Assembly: GCA_003151315.1 (NCBI GenBank)
Contig: PLXF01000093.1
Coordinates: forward strand, 13,932 to 26,518
Length of the DNA stretch: 12,587 nt
From: Parachlamydiales bacterium
GTDB taxonomy: Bacteria; Chlamydiota; Chlamydiia; Chlamydiales; SM23-39
Direction of reading: 5' to 3'
The notes beneath the pieces were generated by a model, which saw only the letters and a list, made by a program, of their open reading frames with translations, was not told the origin of the DNA and ran no database searches. The position numbers and the translations under genes are program-made. Below are positions 1 through 6,349 of this stretch, piece after piece (the stretch's first letter is position 1; the number at the start of each line of letters is the position of its first letter).

Positions 1-152
1 GGGGCTGTTTTTGCAGATCGAAATTGGGGGATGATGGCGCAGTGAAAAATCAACTTTTGAATCATGTTGGGTATAACCATTCCGATTGAAAAAAAATCAA
101 TTGAAATGAGAAAACAATTGCAGAGATCAGGAAAACCCCTTATGAAATAGGG
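1..152. other. Left-edge region, no assignable gene
   Basis: This stretch before the first clear gene cannot be assigned. Two plus-strand frames are open from the left edge: one stops at 43-45 after 14 codons, the other at 87-89 after 28 codons, and either could be the tail of a gene that starts outside. On the minus strand a frame with an ATG near 80 is open to the edge and could be the start of a divergent gene. The part from about 85 to 125 is A-rich with two CAATTG copies. I see no hairpin terminator and no convincing promoter; a TATAAC at 72-77 has no good -35 partner. Confidence 0.3.
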
Positions 153-1511
153 ATGAAAAGATCGCTTTGGATCGCGCCTCTCGCTCTATCCCTTCTGGGC
201 CTCTATTTTCTCCCTTTATATGGGGCCAAGTGGCTGATCATTAAAAAAGCGGAAAAGAAAACAGCCTCTCACATCACCATTGATACATGCCGCTTAAGTT
301 GGCTAGGACCCCAGTCTTTCGAAAAGGTGCGCTTTAACGGACTCGAGCTCGACGGCACCATCGGCCGCTTAGAAACAAAAGTACCTCTATGGCGCCTCTC
401 GGAAATCAAAGACGAATTTAGCTTAACGCAAGGCCATTTCACGCTGCGTTCCGCGTCCTTCAAAGAAACACAGATTGAACAGGTGGAAGCCTCTTTGCAC
501 CAAGGCCTCTTTTCCATTTCGGGACAAACTCAAGAAGGGAACCTCCCCGGATCTTTTTCTATTCAAGGGACTGCCAAAAAAATCCCCACCGATTTTTCTG
601 TAGAAGGAGCGCTCTCCTCTTTTCCCACAGCGCTCATCGATCGTCTGTTAGGAGCTGAAGGGCTTCTGATTGAAACGTTGGGCTCTTCGTTTGATGTAAA
701 AGGGACAGCCCAATCGGAAAAAGGGGTGGGAACGACCGATCTTGTCCTCTCTTCTCCCCAATGCCAAACGCAGATCCAAGCCCGCTTTGATCGCCGCTTT
801 ATTTATCTGAGAAAACCGCTCTTTGCCGATTTAAAACTCACCCCCAGCATAAGCGCGGCTCTTATGAGAGAGATCAACCCCCTGTTTATCACAGGAATTA
901 GAGCTAAAAACCCGATTCGGATCGAAATCGACGCGGAAGGATTTGCGTTCCCTTACCACCCCTTTGAGATCTCCCATCTCATCATCGGTCGCGCCTCTCT
1001 CGACATGGGGCGAATTCGAGTGGCCAATGGCCCGACTCTCCAATCGCTCATTGCCCTTCTACAAGCCAATCCGCTTAAACATCTCCGAGAAATGGACGCT
1101 TGGTTCACCCCGTTAACGTTTGCCATTGAAAATGGGGTGGTACATACACAGCGGCTCGATCTACTCTTAGATAATTCGATCCATATTTGCACATGGGGCG
1201 ATGTCGATTTAGTCCAGGATAAATTACGGATGTACTTAGGATTGCCAGCCGATACCTTGGCGTACGCTTTTGGATTAAAAGGGCTCAACCCCGACTATGT
1301 GAAAAAAATCCCTATCCGCGGAACAACGGGACAACCCGATCTGCAAAGCGGCCCTGCTGCCGCTGAAATTGCTACGCTCGTTGCCGCACAAAAACTTCCC
1401 ATTCCGGGAAAAGCGGGACGGATTATCGGCAATATCGCCAACGCGATCACCCAATTAAAGAATGATCCCGACGTCCCCCCCGCAAAAAGACCCTTTCCTT
1501 GGGAGAGATGA
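153..1511 (+). CDS. Membrane-anchored AsmA-like protein (hypothetical)
   Basis: A 452-residue protein with one N-terminal hydrophobic segment (about residues 6-28, after MKR), so probably anchored in the inner membrane with the rest in the periplasm. The body is a long run of alternating short beta-like stretches. The part around residues 325-400 (an 'IENGVVHT' stretch, then a 'DVDL..DKL' stretch, then 'IPIRGTTGQPDL') follows the pattern at the end of AsmA/TamB-type proteins. Known members of that superfamily have elongated beta structures linked to lipid transport or outer-membrane biogenesis; the role here is inference. The C-terminus (residues 400-452) is rich in Ala, Lys and Pro. The start is the first in-frame ATG, but a CAGGA at 128-132 is better placed for a two-codon frame (ATG AAA TAG at 142-150) ending 2 nt before this ATG. 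The 3' end overlaps the convergent gene by 57 nt. It could also be a lineage-specific envelope protein unrelated to AsmA. Confidence 0.8.
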   Translation: MKRSLWIAPLALSLLGLYFLPLYGAKWLIIKKAEKKTASHITIDTCRLSWLGPQSFEKVRFNGLELDGTIGRLETKVPLWRLSEIKDEFSLTQGHFTLRSASFKETQIEQVEASLHQGLFSISGQTQEGNLPGSFSIQGTAKKIPTDFSVEGALSSFPTALIDRLLGAEGLLIETLGSSFDVKGTAQSEKGVGTTDLVLSSPQCQTQIQARFDRRFIYLRKPLFADLKLTPSISAALMREINPLFITGIRAKNPIRIEIDAEGFAFPYHPFEISHLIIGRASLDMGRIRVANGPTLQSLIALLQANPLKHLREMDAWFTPLTFAIENGVVHTQRLDLLLDNSIHICTWGDVDLVQDKLRMYLGLPADTLAYAFGLKGLNPDYVKKIPIRGTTGQPDLQSGPAAAEIATLVAAQKLPIPGKAGRIIGNIANAITQLKNDPDVPPAKRPFPWER

Positions 1512-2063
1512 ATACAAAAAGTGGTATAAATTGACCTTCTCTTTTTCTTGCTGCAAAGTCTCCCACTCTTCTTCTGTCGGCGCCCTGGTAAAGTACCCCT
1601 CTAAAAGCACTTTTTCTTGAGCAGAAGACAAATGGGCGGTCACGCAAAAATAGCTCAAATCCACATACGGATCATCCCAAGTAAAATCGGTCCCCGGAAC
1701 GAAGCTCATACGCTCCCCTTGAACTCGAATCGCAGCAGGGCTTAAAGCTCCATGAGAGGGGACTAAACGACGGACACGAGGTTCATGGCGGATCTCCTCT
1801 ATCGCTCGATCCACTTCTACAGAATAGGTCATCCCCCCCTTTACCCCTCTATCATATAACTCGAGCAATCTCTCTTTAAAGGTGGGTTTAGGGAGGCATA
1901 CACAGGGGAGCCCATGAAGCATATGAAGCCACTTCCCCAACTTCATTAATTGGAGATCGCTCGGGTTTTCTAACCTATTTTCTACAACCTGCGGCGGCGT
2001 CCCATCCGAATAGGCACCCTGAAAAAAAAGACACCAAAACCCAAGGATCACATATTTAAGCAA
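1455..2063 (-). CDS. Aminoglycoside/choline-kinase-like C-lobe protein, probable pseudokinase with signal peptide
   Basis: A 202-residue protein. Residues 35-185 follow the order of the C-lobe of the APH/choline kinase fold: a helix ending in 'LHMLHGLP' (46-53), 'SHGALSPAAI' (103-112) where active enzymes have HGDxxxxN, 'TDFTWDDPYVDLS' (125-137) where they have the metal-binding IDFE...DP..DLA block, then a helical 'LLEGYF...TEEEW' end. The catalytic Asp is Ala106 and the metal-binding Asn is Ala111, while Asp126, Asp131 and Asp135 remain. The ATP-binding N-lobe is absent. In its place is a signal-peptide-like start: Lys3, a hydrophobic stretch 5-15, and a possible cleavage after AYS (17-19). 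I take TTG at 2063-2061 as start because GAGGTG lies 4 nt upstream; GTG at 2051 is an alternative. It overlaps the end of the aldolase gene by 8 nt, so it is probably co-transcribed and coupled. Catalysis looks unlikely; a binding or secreted role is inference. Confidence 0.65.
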   Translation of the reverse strand: MLKYVILGFWCLFFQGAYSDGTPPQVVENRLENPSDLQLMKLGKWLHMLHGLPCVCLPKPTFKERLLELYDRGVKGGMTYSVEVDRAIEEIRHEPRVRRLVPSHGALSPAAIRVQGERMSFVPGTDFTWDDPYVDLSYFCVTAHLSSAQEKVLLEGYFTRAPTEEEWETLQQEKEKVNLYHFLYSSLPRKGSFCGGDVGIIL

Positions 2064-3111
2064 TGGTCACCTCTTTGCACAAATAGACGTCCTGAATCGT
2101 ATGGAGTAGCTCAATCCCCTCTTTCATCGGCTTTTGGAAGGCTTTACGACCCGAAATCAGGCCCATTCCCCCAGCTCTTTTGTTGATTACAGCCGTCATC
2201 GCCACTTCCTGTAAATCGTTCTTCCCAGAAGGGCCCCCCGAATTGATCAGTCCAATTCGACCCATGTAGGAATTGATTACCTGATAGCGAGCCAAATCGA
2301 TCGGATGGTCGGTAGAGAGCGTGTCGTACATCAGATCTGAAAACTTACCAAATTTGAGCGCCTTAAATCCGCCGTTATTCAGCGGCAGTTTTTGTTTCAC
2401 AATATCGGCTTTAATGGTCGCCCCTAAGTGGTCGGCTTGCCCTGTCAAATCGGCCGATTCATGATAATCTTTATCGGCTGTTTTAAAGGCGCTATTGCGC
2501 GTATAGCACCACAGAATCGTCGCCATTCCGTAATCGTGAGCCGCTTCAAAGGCCTGACTTACCTCCCAAAGCTGGCGGCGGCTCTCAGGAGAGCCAAAAT
2601 AGACCGTAGCTCCAACAGCTGCGCACCCCATTTCATAGGCCTGTTTCACCGAGCCAAAGAGCGTCTGATCATACGTATTGGGATAAGAGAGAAGCTCATT
2701 ATGGTTAATTTTCATCACAAGGGGGATTTTATGGGCATACTTTCGAGCCACGATAGCCAATGTACCCATTGTGGTAGCCACGCCATTACACCCCCCATCA
2801 ATCGCTAAACGAATGATATTTTCCGGATCAAAATATTCGGGATTGGGAGCAAACGAAGCGCCCGCGCTATGTTCAATCCCCTGATCGACCGGCAGCAAAG
2901 AAAGGTATCCCGTATTCGCTAAGCGTCCCGATCCAAAAAGGGTCTGCAAATTGCGTAAAACACGGATGTTGCGATCTGAAGGGCCGAAAATCCGATCTAC
3001 CCAGTTGGCGCCGGTCAGATGAAGTTTTTCTTTTTTCACCTTTTGGCACACATGTTCACAAAGCGTTTGCGCTTCAGATCCTAATAATTTCTGAATAGAT
3101 GAGTAGTTCAT
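2056..3111 (-). CDS. fbaB: Class I fructose-bisphosphate aldolase, DhnA/FbaB family
   Basis: Cytoplasmic enzyme that cleaves fructose 1,6-bisphosphate to dihydroxyacetone phosphate and glyceraldehyde 3-phosphate through a Schiff-base lysine. The 351-residue protein is full length for the bacterial DhnA branch. Visible family features are 'LLPVDQGIEHS' (72-82), 'DGGCNGVATTMG' (105-116), 'PLVMKINHNE' (130-139), 'GCAAVGATVYFGS' (162-174), the lysine-rich 'IKADIVKQK' segment (233-241) expected to carry the Schiff-base lysine, and a C-terminal 'NSGGPSGKND' phosphate-binding loop. The reading frame extends to a TTG at 3126, but ATG at 3111 is chosen: it has a GGA 7 nt upstream and gives the usual N-terminus, while the TTG has no ribosome-binding site. 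It starts 16 nt after the transporter stop and overlaps the kinase-like gene by 8 nt, so all three form one likely operon. Chlamydiae carry this type of aldolase. Confidence 0.95.
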   Translation of the reverse strand: MNYSSIQKLLGSEAQTLCEHVCQKVKKEKLHLTGANWVDRIFGPSDRNIRVLRNLQTLFGSGRLANTGYLSLLPVDQGIEHSAGASFAPNPEYFDPENIIRLAIDGGCNGVATTMGTLAIVARKYAHKIPLVMKINHNELLSYPNTYDQTLFGSVKQAYEMGCAAVGATVYFGSPESRRQLWEVSQAFEAAHDYGMATILWCYTRNSAFKTADKDYHESADLTGQADHLGATIKADIVKQKLPLNNGGFKALKFGKFSDLMYDTLSTDHPIDLARYQVINSYMGRIGLINSGGPSGKNDLQEVAMTAVINKRAGGMGLISGRKAFQKPMKEGIELLHTIQDVYLCKEVTIA

Positions 3112-3127
3112 AACATTTCCGTGCAAT

Positions 3128-4327
3128 TTAGTTTAAAGATTGGCTCTTCGTTTCTGGTAGTATTTTCCACACAAAGGCAAGTGCGAGCAAGCAAATAAAG
3201 AAATAGAGGCCAAAAGTGGGACCCGCTCCGAACATCTGGATCAAACTTAAAAAGGTCAAAGAGACGAAATAATTGGAGATCCAATTGGCGCAAACGGCAA
3301 TTCCCATCGCCCGACCCCGAATCGCTGCGGGAAAAATCTCAGAAATAATGAGCCAGGCTAAAGGACCGAGACTCATGGCAAAAAACATCGTATAGACGAT
3401 CAGCGCGCAAACAGCCACCCATCCCCCTTCTACTGAGAAAGAAACAGATAAAAGACCGAGCGATAGCGACATCCCCCCCAAACCCACAAATAAAAGGGTA
3501 CGCCTGTCATAGCGATTGATCAGCCGCAAAGCCCAAAGAGTTACTCCAATATTGACAAAGCCCAATACTACCGTCGCAAAAAGGGCCTCTCTCATCGTAG
3601 AAAGTCCCGCTGCCTGAAATATCTTAGGAGCATAGTAGACGATGGCATTGATCCCTGTAATCTGTTGAAAAACGCTAATTCCGATCCCTATGATCAAAAG
3701 TTTCCTTGATTGTGAAGTGAACGGCGCACTCTGAGCCTCATTCGCTTTGTGGCGAGCTAACCAAACGGGAGATTCTGGGATAAAAAAAAGGGCGACAAAC
3801 TGAACAGCCATGGGCAAAAAAGGAAAGGCGAAAAGAGGACGCCAGGAATTTTGTTCCAGCCATAAATAGCACGTGAGAAAGGATAAAAAAGCGCCGATTG
3901 TGATCATCAATTGATTCAGCGAAACGAACAGCCCCCGCTGCTGCAAAGGAGCGATCTCCGCTATGTAAAGAGGCACCCCCACAGAAGCGATTCCCACTCC
4001 CAATCCCGTCACAAACCGCCCCAGCAAAAGAATCTCTAGCTTGTTGGCTCCAACTATCATTATACCCCCTATAAAGAAGAGGAGCAGCATGCACAAAAGA
4101 GCCTTTTTCCTTCCTAGGCGATCAGCCAATACGCCGCAAAAAAGAGAGCCAAAAAGGGCGCCGATCAAAATCGTACTGACGACCAGTTCTTGTTGAAAGG
4201 TGGTCAAATTAAAATCGGGAGCGATACACAGAAGCGCCCCTGAGATAACCGCTGTATTGTAACCAAAAAGGAGCCCCCCTAAAGAGGCTGCCAGAGCTGT
4301 CAAAAACCGTTTTCTATATTCGTTCAT
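3128..4327 (-). CDS. MFS transporter, sugar porter family, shortened central loop
   Basis: A 399-residue inner-membrane protein with about 12 hydrophobic segments and sugar-porter signatures: 'GGLLFGYNTAVISG' (17-30), 'DRLGRKKAL' (69-77), 'GVPLYIAEIAP..QRG' (117-132), 'PESPVWL' (184-190), 'FQQITGINAIVYYAP' (220-234), 'GPLAWLIISEIFP..IRGRA' (321-340) and a terminal 'PETK'. Family members such as XylE, GalP and Glut-type porters take up hexoses, pentoses or polyols, usually with protons; the substrate cannot be read here. Only 29 residues lie between PESPVWL and FQQITG, where the family usually has a much longer loop of cytoplasmic helices, and the C-terminal tail is very short. The second half has NRYDRR where D-R-x-G-R-R is usual. 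ATG 4327 is chosen over the frame's earlier TTG-type start at 4399, because AGGA sits 8 nt upstream and the protein then begins just before TM1. It is first in a likely operon with the aldolase, which suggests sugar uptake for glycolysis (inference). Confidence 0.9.
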   Translation of the reverse strand: MNEYRKRFLTALAASLGGLLFGYNTAVISGALLCIAPDFNLTTFQQELVVSTILIGALFGSLFCGVLADRLGRKKALLCMLLLFFIGGIMIVGANKLEILLLGRFVTGLGVGIASVGVPLYIAEIAPLQQRGLFVSLNQLMITIGAFLSFLTCYLWLEQNSWRPLFAFPFLPMAVQFVALFFIPESPVWLARHKANEAQSAPFTSQSRKLLIIGIGISVFQQITGINAIVYYAPKIFQAAGLSTMREALFATVVLGFVNIGVTLWALRLINRYDRRTLLFVGLGGMSLSLGLLSVSFSVEGGWVAVCALIVYTMFFAMSLGPLAWLIISEIFPAAIRGRAMGIAVCANWISNYFVSLTFLSLIQMFGAGPTFGLYFFICLLALAFVWKILPETKSQSLN

Positions 4328-4350
4328 AAACAAATCCTTTATGATTTCTT

Positions 4351-4380
4351 TTGAAAGAAAGTAGACCCACTGAGTACATT
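4351..4380 (+). promoter_or_regulatory. Possible promoter of the 4442 gene
   Basis: TTGAAA at 4351-4356 and TACATT at 4375-4380 are separated by 18 nt, matching the major-sigma consensus at 5 of 6 and 4 of 6 positions. It lies about 60 nt before the ATG at 4442, in the only intergenic space between two divergent genes. I see no equally good pair on the minus strand for the transporter operon. Confidence 0.3.
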
Positions 4381-4441
4381 CATAACTTAAGCACAGCATG
4401 GCCTATTTCATCCGAAATGGGAACAAAAAAAATGGGGAATT

Positions 4442-4921
4442 ATGAGCATAGCATTTGGCGGTATCGAGCAAGTAGAAGCATATAGATCCGCACAAAGAAA
4501 CAACTTTTTTGAAATCAAAAGCCTAAAATGGCTTAACGAACAGCTAAAAAATGCTCAGGTAATGCGGCGCAACGATGACAATGCGATTATGTTAGAATTT
4601 TCCGACGACATTCGAAAACTCACGTTCAAAGAGCTCATCCATTTAATAAAAGAGTATGTACAGATGGAGGAGAGCTTTCCTATCGATTCGAAAAAATGGT
4701 CAAAAGAGGCTATGTTAACTTGCATACACCGTATCCATAGACTCAATACCTCTCAGAACGAAATGGAGCGTCTACAATTAGGTCGAATCGGCCGGATATT
4801 CTGCTGCGCCCTCTATCCCCCCAAACACTTCCTCGCTATGATCAACCCCTTCAAAAACTACCTAAATTTAAAAGAAGATCCAGGAGAAGGGGGGCTATGG
4901 AAAGGGAGTGAGTTGTTTTAA
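4442..4921 (+). CDS. Hypothetical protein, 159 aa
   Basis: I do not recognise this protein. It has 159 residues, is mostly charged and predicted helical (many Lys, Glu, Arg, Asn), and has no signal peptide or membrane-length hydrophobic segment. The middle (about residues 55-105) reads as amphipathic helices, 'FKELIHLIKEYVQ' then 'SKEAMLTCIHRIHRLN'. A short less polar patch with two adjacent Cys ('IFCCALYPP') lies at 119-127. The N-terminus lacks charged clusters in the first 8 residues, which is compatible with but does not prove type III secretion. The start is supported by GGGGA 4 nt upstream of ATG 4442. It is divergent from the MFS transporter and 47 nt upstream of the DUF486-type gene on the same strand, so the two may be co-transcribed. 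A lineage-restricted chlamydial protein is the most likely explanation. Confidence 0.7.
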   Translation: MSIAFGGIEQVEAYRSAQRNNFFEIKSLKWLNEQLKNAQVMRRNDDNAIMLEFSDDIRKLTFKELIHLIKEYVQMEESFPIDSKKWSKEAMLTCIHRIHRLNTSQNEMERLQLGRIGRIFCCALYPPKHFLAMINPFKNYLNLKEDPGEGGLWKGSELF

Positions 4922-4968
4922 CTGGCTCTTGATTGTCGCAAATCAAACTTTGCGCTATTTTGTCGATT

Positions 4969-5325
4969 ATGGATCGCTTTATCCCTATCCTTCTCTTGAT
5001 CGGCGCCAATATTGTGATGACGTTTGCCTGGTATGCCCATTTAAAAAATCTGGGAACGAAACCGTTGTGGATCGCAATCCTCGTTAGCTGGGGCATCGCT
5101 TTTTTCGAATACTGCTTGCAAGTGCCGGCCAATCGGATCGGCTTTTTCACCCAAACCTACACCCTGGGACAGCTCAAAATCATCCAAGAGATCATTACTC
5201 TCTCCGTATTTGTCCCGTTCGCCCTCTTCTATATGAAGCAACCCCTCACCTTAAACTACCTATGGGCAGGTTTATGTCTCGCGGGAGCGGCCTACTTTAT
5301 TTTCTCTCCCAGCGTAAATACCTAA
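4969..5325 (+). CDS. DMT family small membrane protein (DUF486)
   Basis: A 118-residue protein with four hydrophobic segments (about residues 3-22, 30-48, 68-87 and 94-113). It resembles DUF486 proteins, small relatives of the drug/metabolite transporter superfamily. Matching features are the 'ANIVMTFAWYAHLK' opening, 'FFEYCLQVPANRIG' after TM2, 'YTLGQLKIIQEIITL' before TM3 and 'LWAGLCLAGAAYFIF' at the end. No substrate or reaction has been firmly assigned to this family as far as I know; by size it probably works as an oligomer. The frame is open back to a TTG at 4933, but ATG at 4969 places the first residues directly before TM1 as in the family. No clear Shine-Dalgarno sequence is present before it, so translation may depend on the upstream gene. 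A hairpin terminator follows the stop by 13 nt. Confidence 0.88.
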   Translation: MDRFIPILLLIGANIVMTFAWYAHLKNLGTKPLWIAILVSWGIAFFEYCLQVPANRIGFFTQTYTLGQLKIIQEIITLSVFVPFALFYMKQPLTLNYLWAGLCLAGAAYFIFSPSVNT

Positions 5326-5338
5326 AAAACCGATTCTT

Positions 5339-5379
5339 AACCCCGAGTCATAAGACTCGAGGTTAGTGTTTTTTCTTTT
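5339..5379 (+). terminator. Rho-independent terminator after the DUF486 gene
   Basis: The arms 5339-5349 and 5354-5364 form an 11-bp stem with one C-A mismatch and an ATAA loop. TTTTTTCTTTT follows at 5369-5379. It ends the 4442-5325 group. On the minus strand it lies just after the stop of the Inc-like gene (5392), and a six-T run from 5329 to 5324 could pair into an extended stem, so it may serve both genes. Confidence 0.8.
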
Positions 5380-5391
5380 GGCTTAAAGATC

Positions 5392-6192
5392 TTAAGAAGT
5401 GGTTGAAGTCAGCGACGCGAAGAACTTCGTGCTTTCATTTTGGTGCTTAGCCATTGCCTGACTATGGGTTGCCGTTCTTGTTTCTAGCTCCGACTGGCTC
5501 TCCTCAATCGTTTTAGTCGTTTGATGATCCAACTGCTCTTGATCAAATAATTTTTTTGCTTGCAGAGCTTGTTCCAACGTCATGTTACGGCTTATCGGGT
5601 TATTTCCTTCATTTTCAACGCCTACCAACCACGTTTGAAATTCTGGGCTTTCAAGAGTTTTTAGAGATTCTTTCTGTCCCAATTTGGTTATTAAAGAATC
5701 CAAAGACTTCTTCTGTTCATTTGTTTTAAACATTCTATCGTAATCCACAGTCACGCTTGGACTACGCTTTTGTGTAATAAATGTTTGCACGCGTTCGTTC
5801 TTATTATGATCGCAACACAATAGAAAAAAGAGAGGCAATGTAAATAACGATCCACATGTTGTAAAAGTAAAACCCAAGGCAAACAATAACACAGAATGGC
5901 CTACAATCAGAAAGGTTATCCCCGCAGCTAGTACTGTTAATGAGATCACAAAGGCGATTGCTATACAACGTATCTCTTGTTTGATTCGATTTTCAACTAA
6001 CAATTCCACTGCACTCTGAAGCGGCGCAATTTCTGTATCAAGATCTGCCTTCAATTGTTCGAAATTTGAAATATAATTTACAGATCGCCCGGCTAGGCCT
6101 GTCTCTGATTGGGCTACTCCCTCAGCAGAAATAGAAGGAAAAGGCTGAGAATAGTTGGGGGCTGCTATTGGTTGGTATCCTAATGAGTTCAT
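5392..6192 (-). CDS. Inc-like inclusion membrane protein (putative type III secreted)
   Basis: A 266-residue protein with the layout that defines chlamydial Inc proteins. A polar N-terminus of about 70 residues lacks a cleavable signal and begins with a Ser/Gln/Pro/Tyr-rich stretch. A bilobed hydrophobic domain follows (about residues 75-98 and 100-127) with only a short GHS hairpin between the two membrane segments. Then comes a long polar C-terminus, very rich in Gln, Glu, Lys, Thr and Ser, likely to form helix or coiled coil (about 205-255). Known Inc proteins are exported by type III secretion into the vacuole membrane, with both ends facing the host cytosol, where IncA-type proteins act in membrane fusion or host binding; which role applies here is unknown. 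AGGA lies 6 nt before the ATG. The gene is monocistronic with hairpins on both sides, and its upstream region and codons look more AT-rich than neighbouring genes. A non-secreted two-TM membrane protein is the alternative. Confidence 0.72.
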   Translation of the reverse strand: MNSLGYQPIAAPNYSQPFPSISAEGVAQSETGLAGRSVNYISNFEQLKADLDTEIAPLQSAVELLVENRIKQEIRCIAIAFVISLTVLAAGITFLIVGHSVLLFALGFTFTTCGSLFTLPLFFLLCCDHNKNERVQTFITQKRSPSVTVDYDRMFKTNEQKKSLDSLITKLGQKESLKTLESPEFQTWLVGVENEGNNPISRNMTLEQALQAKKLFDQEQLDHQTTKTIEESQSELETRTATHSQAMAKHQNESTKFFASLTSTTS

Positions 6193-6290
6193 GTTATTCC
6201 TATAATAAAGATTGTTAATTTTAATACGATTAATTATAACAAATATACAATATTATTATAAGTAAAATAAAAGTTATATAAAATAAAAAA
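6193..6290 (-). promoter_or_regulatory. AT-rich promoter region of the Inc-like gene
   Basis: Nearly all bases here are A or T, in sharp contrast to the flanking genes. On the minus strand a perfect TATAAT lies at 6238-6233, about 40 nt before the ATG, with no good -35 at 17 nt. A second candidate (TTGTAT followed after 18 nt by TATTAA) overlaps it. The exact promoter cannot be chosen by eye. Confidence 0.4.
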
Positions 6291-6322
6291 ACCCGCAACT
6301 TACTCTTAAGTTGCGGGTTTTT
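6286..6322 (-). terminator. Strong rho-independent terminator of rimO-rlmI
   Basis: The arms 6291-6302 and 6307-6318 form a perfect 12-bp stem with a 4-nt CTCT loop, and flanking A and T runs extend the pairing. On the minus strand the GC-rich stem is followed by seven Ts and more AT, 27 nt beyond the rlmI stop. It also has TTTTT on the plus strand, so it is symmetrical. Confidence 0.88.
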
Positions 6323-6349
6323 GTGTAATATAAAATTTTAACTATATAC

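Noticed and set aside
953..1288. 111-codon minus-strand frame opposite the AsmA-like gene
   Set aside because: It shows no domain, signal or start signal, and lies fully within a gene whose own frame shows coherent beta-rich structure.
2428..2808. 126-codon plus-strand frame opposite the aldolase gene
   Set aside because: It is antisense to the conserved core of the aldolase, with no recognisable protein features; its openness follows from the aldolase codon pattern.
3738..4094. 118-codon minus-strand frame inside the MFS transporter gene
   Set aside because: It overlaps the transporter in another frame, has no domain pattern or ribosome-binding site, and the transporter frame carries clear family motifs.
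4328..4399. Longer N-terminus of the MFS transporter (24 extra residues)
   Set aside because: The extension does not look like a sugar-porter N-terminus, and the ATG at 4327 has a proper AGGA upstream.
5339..6318. The two hairpins flanking the Inc-like gene as inverted repeats of a mobile element
   Set aside because: Their stem sequences differ and each has a T-run and position typical of a rho-independent terminator; there is no transposase between them.
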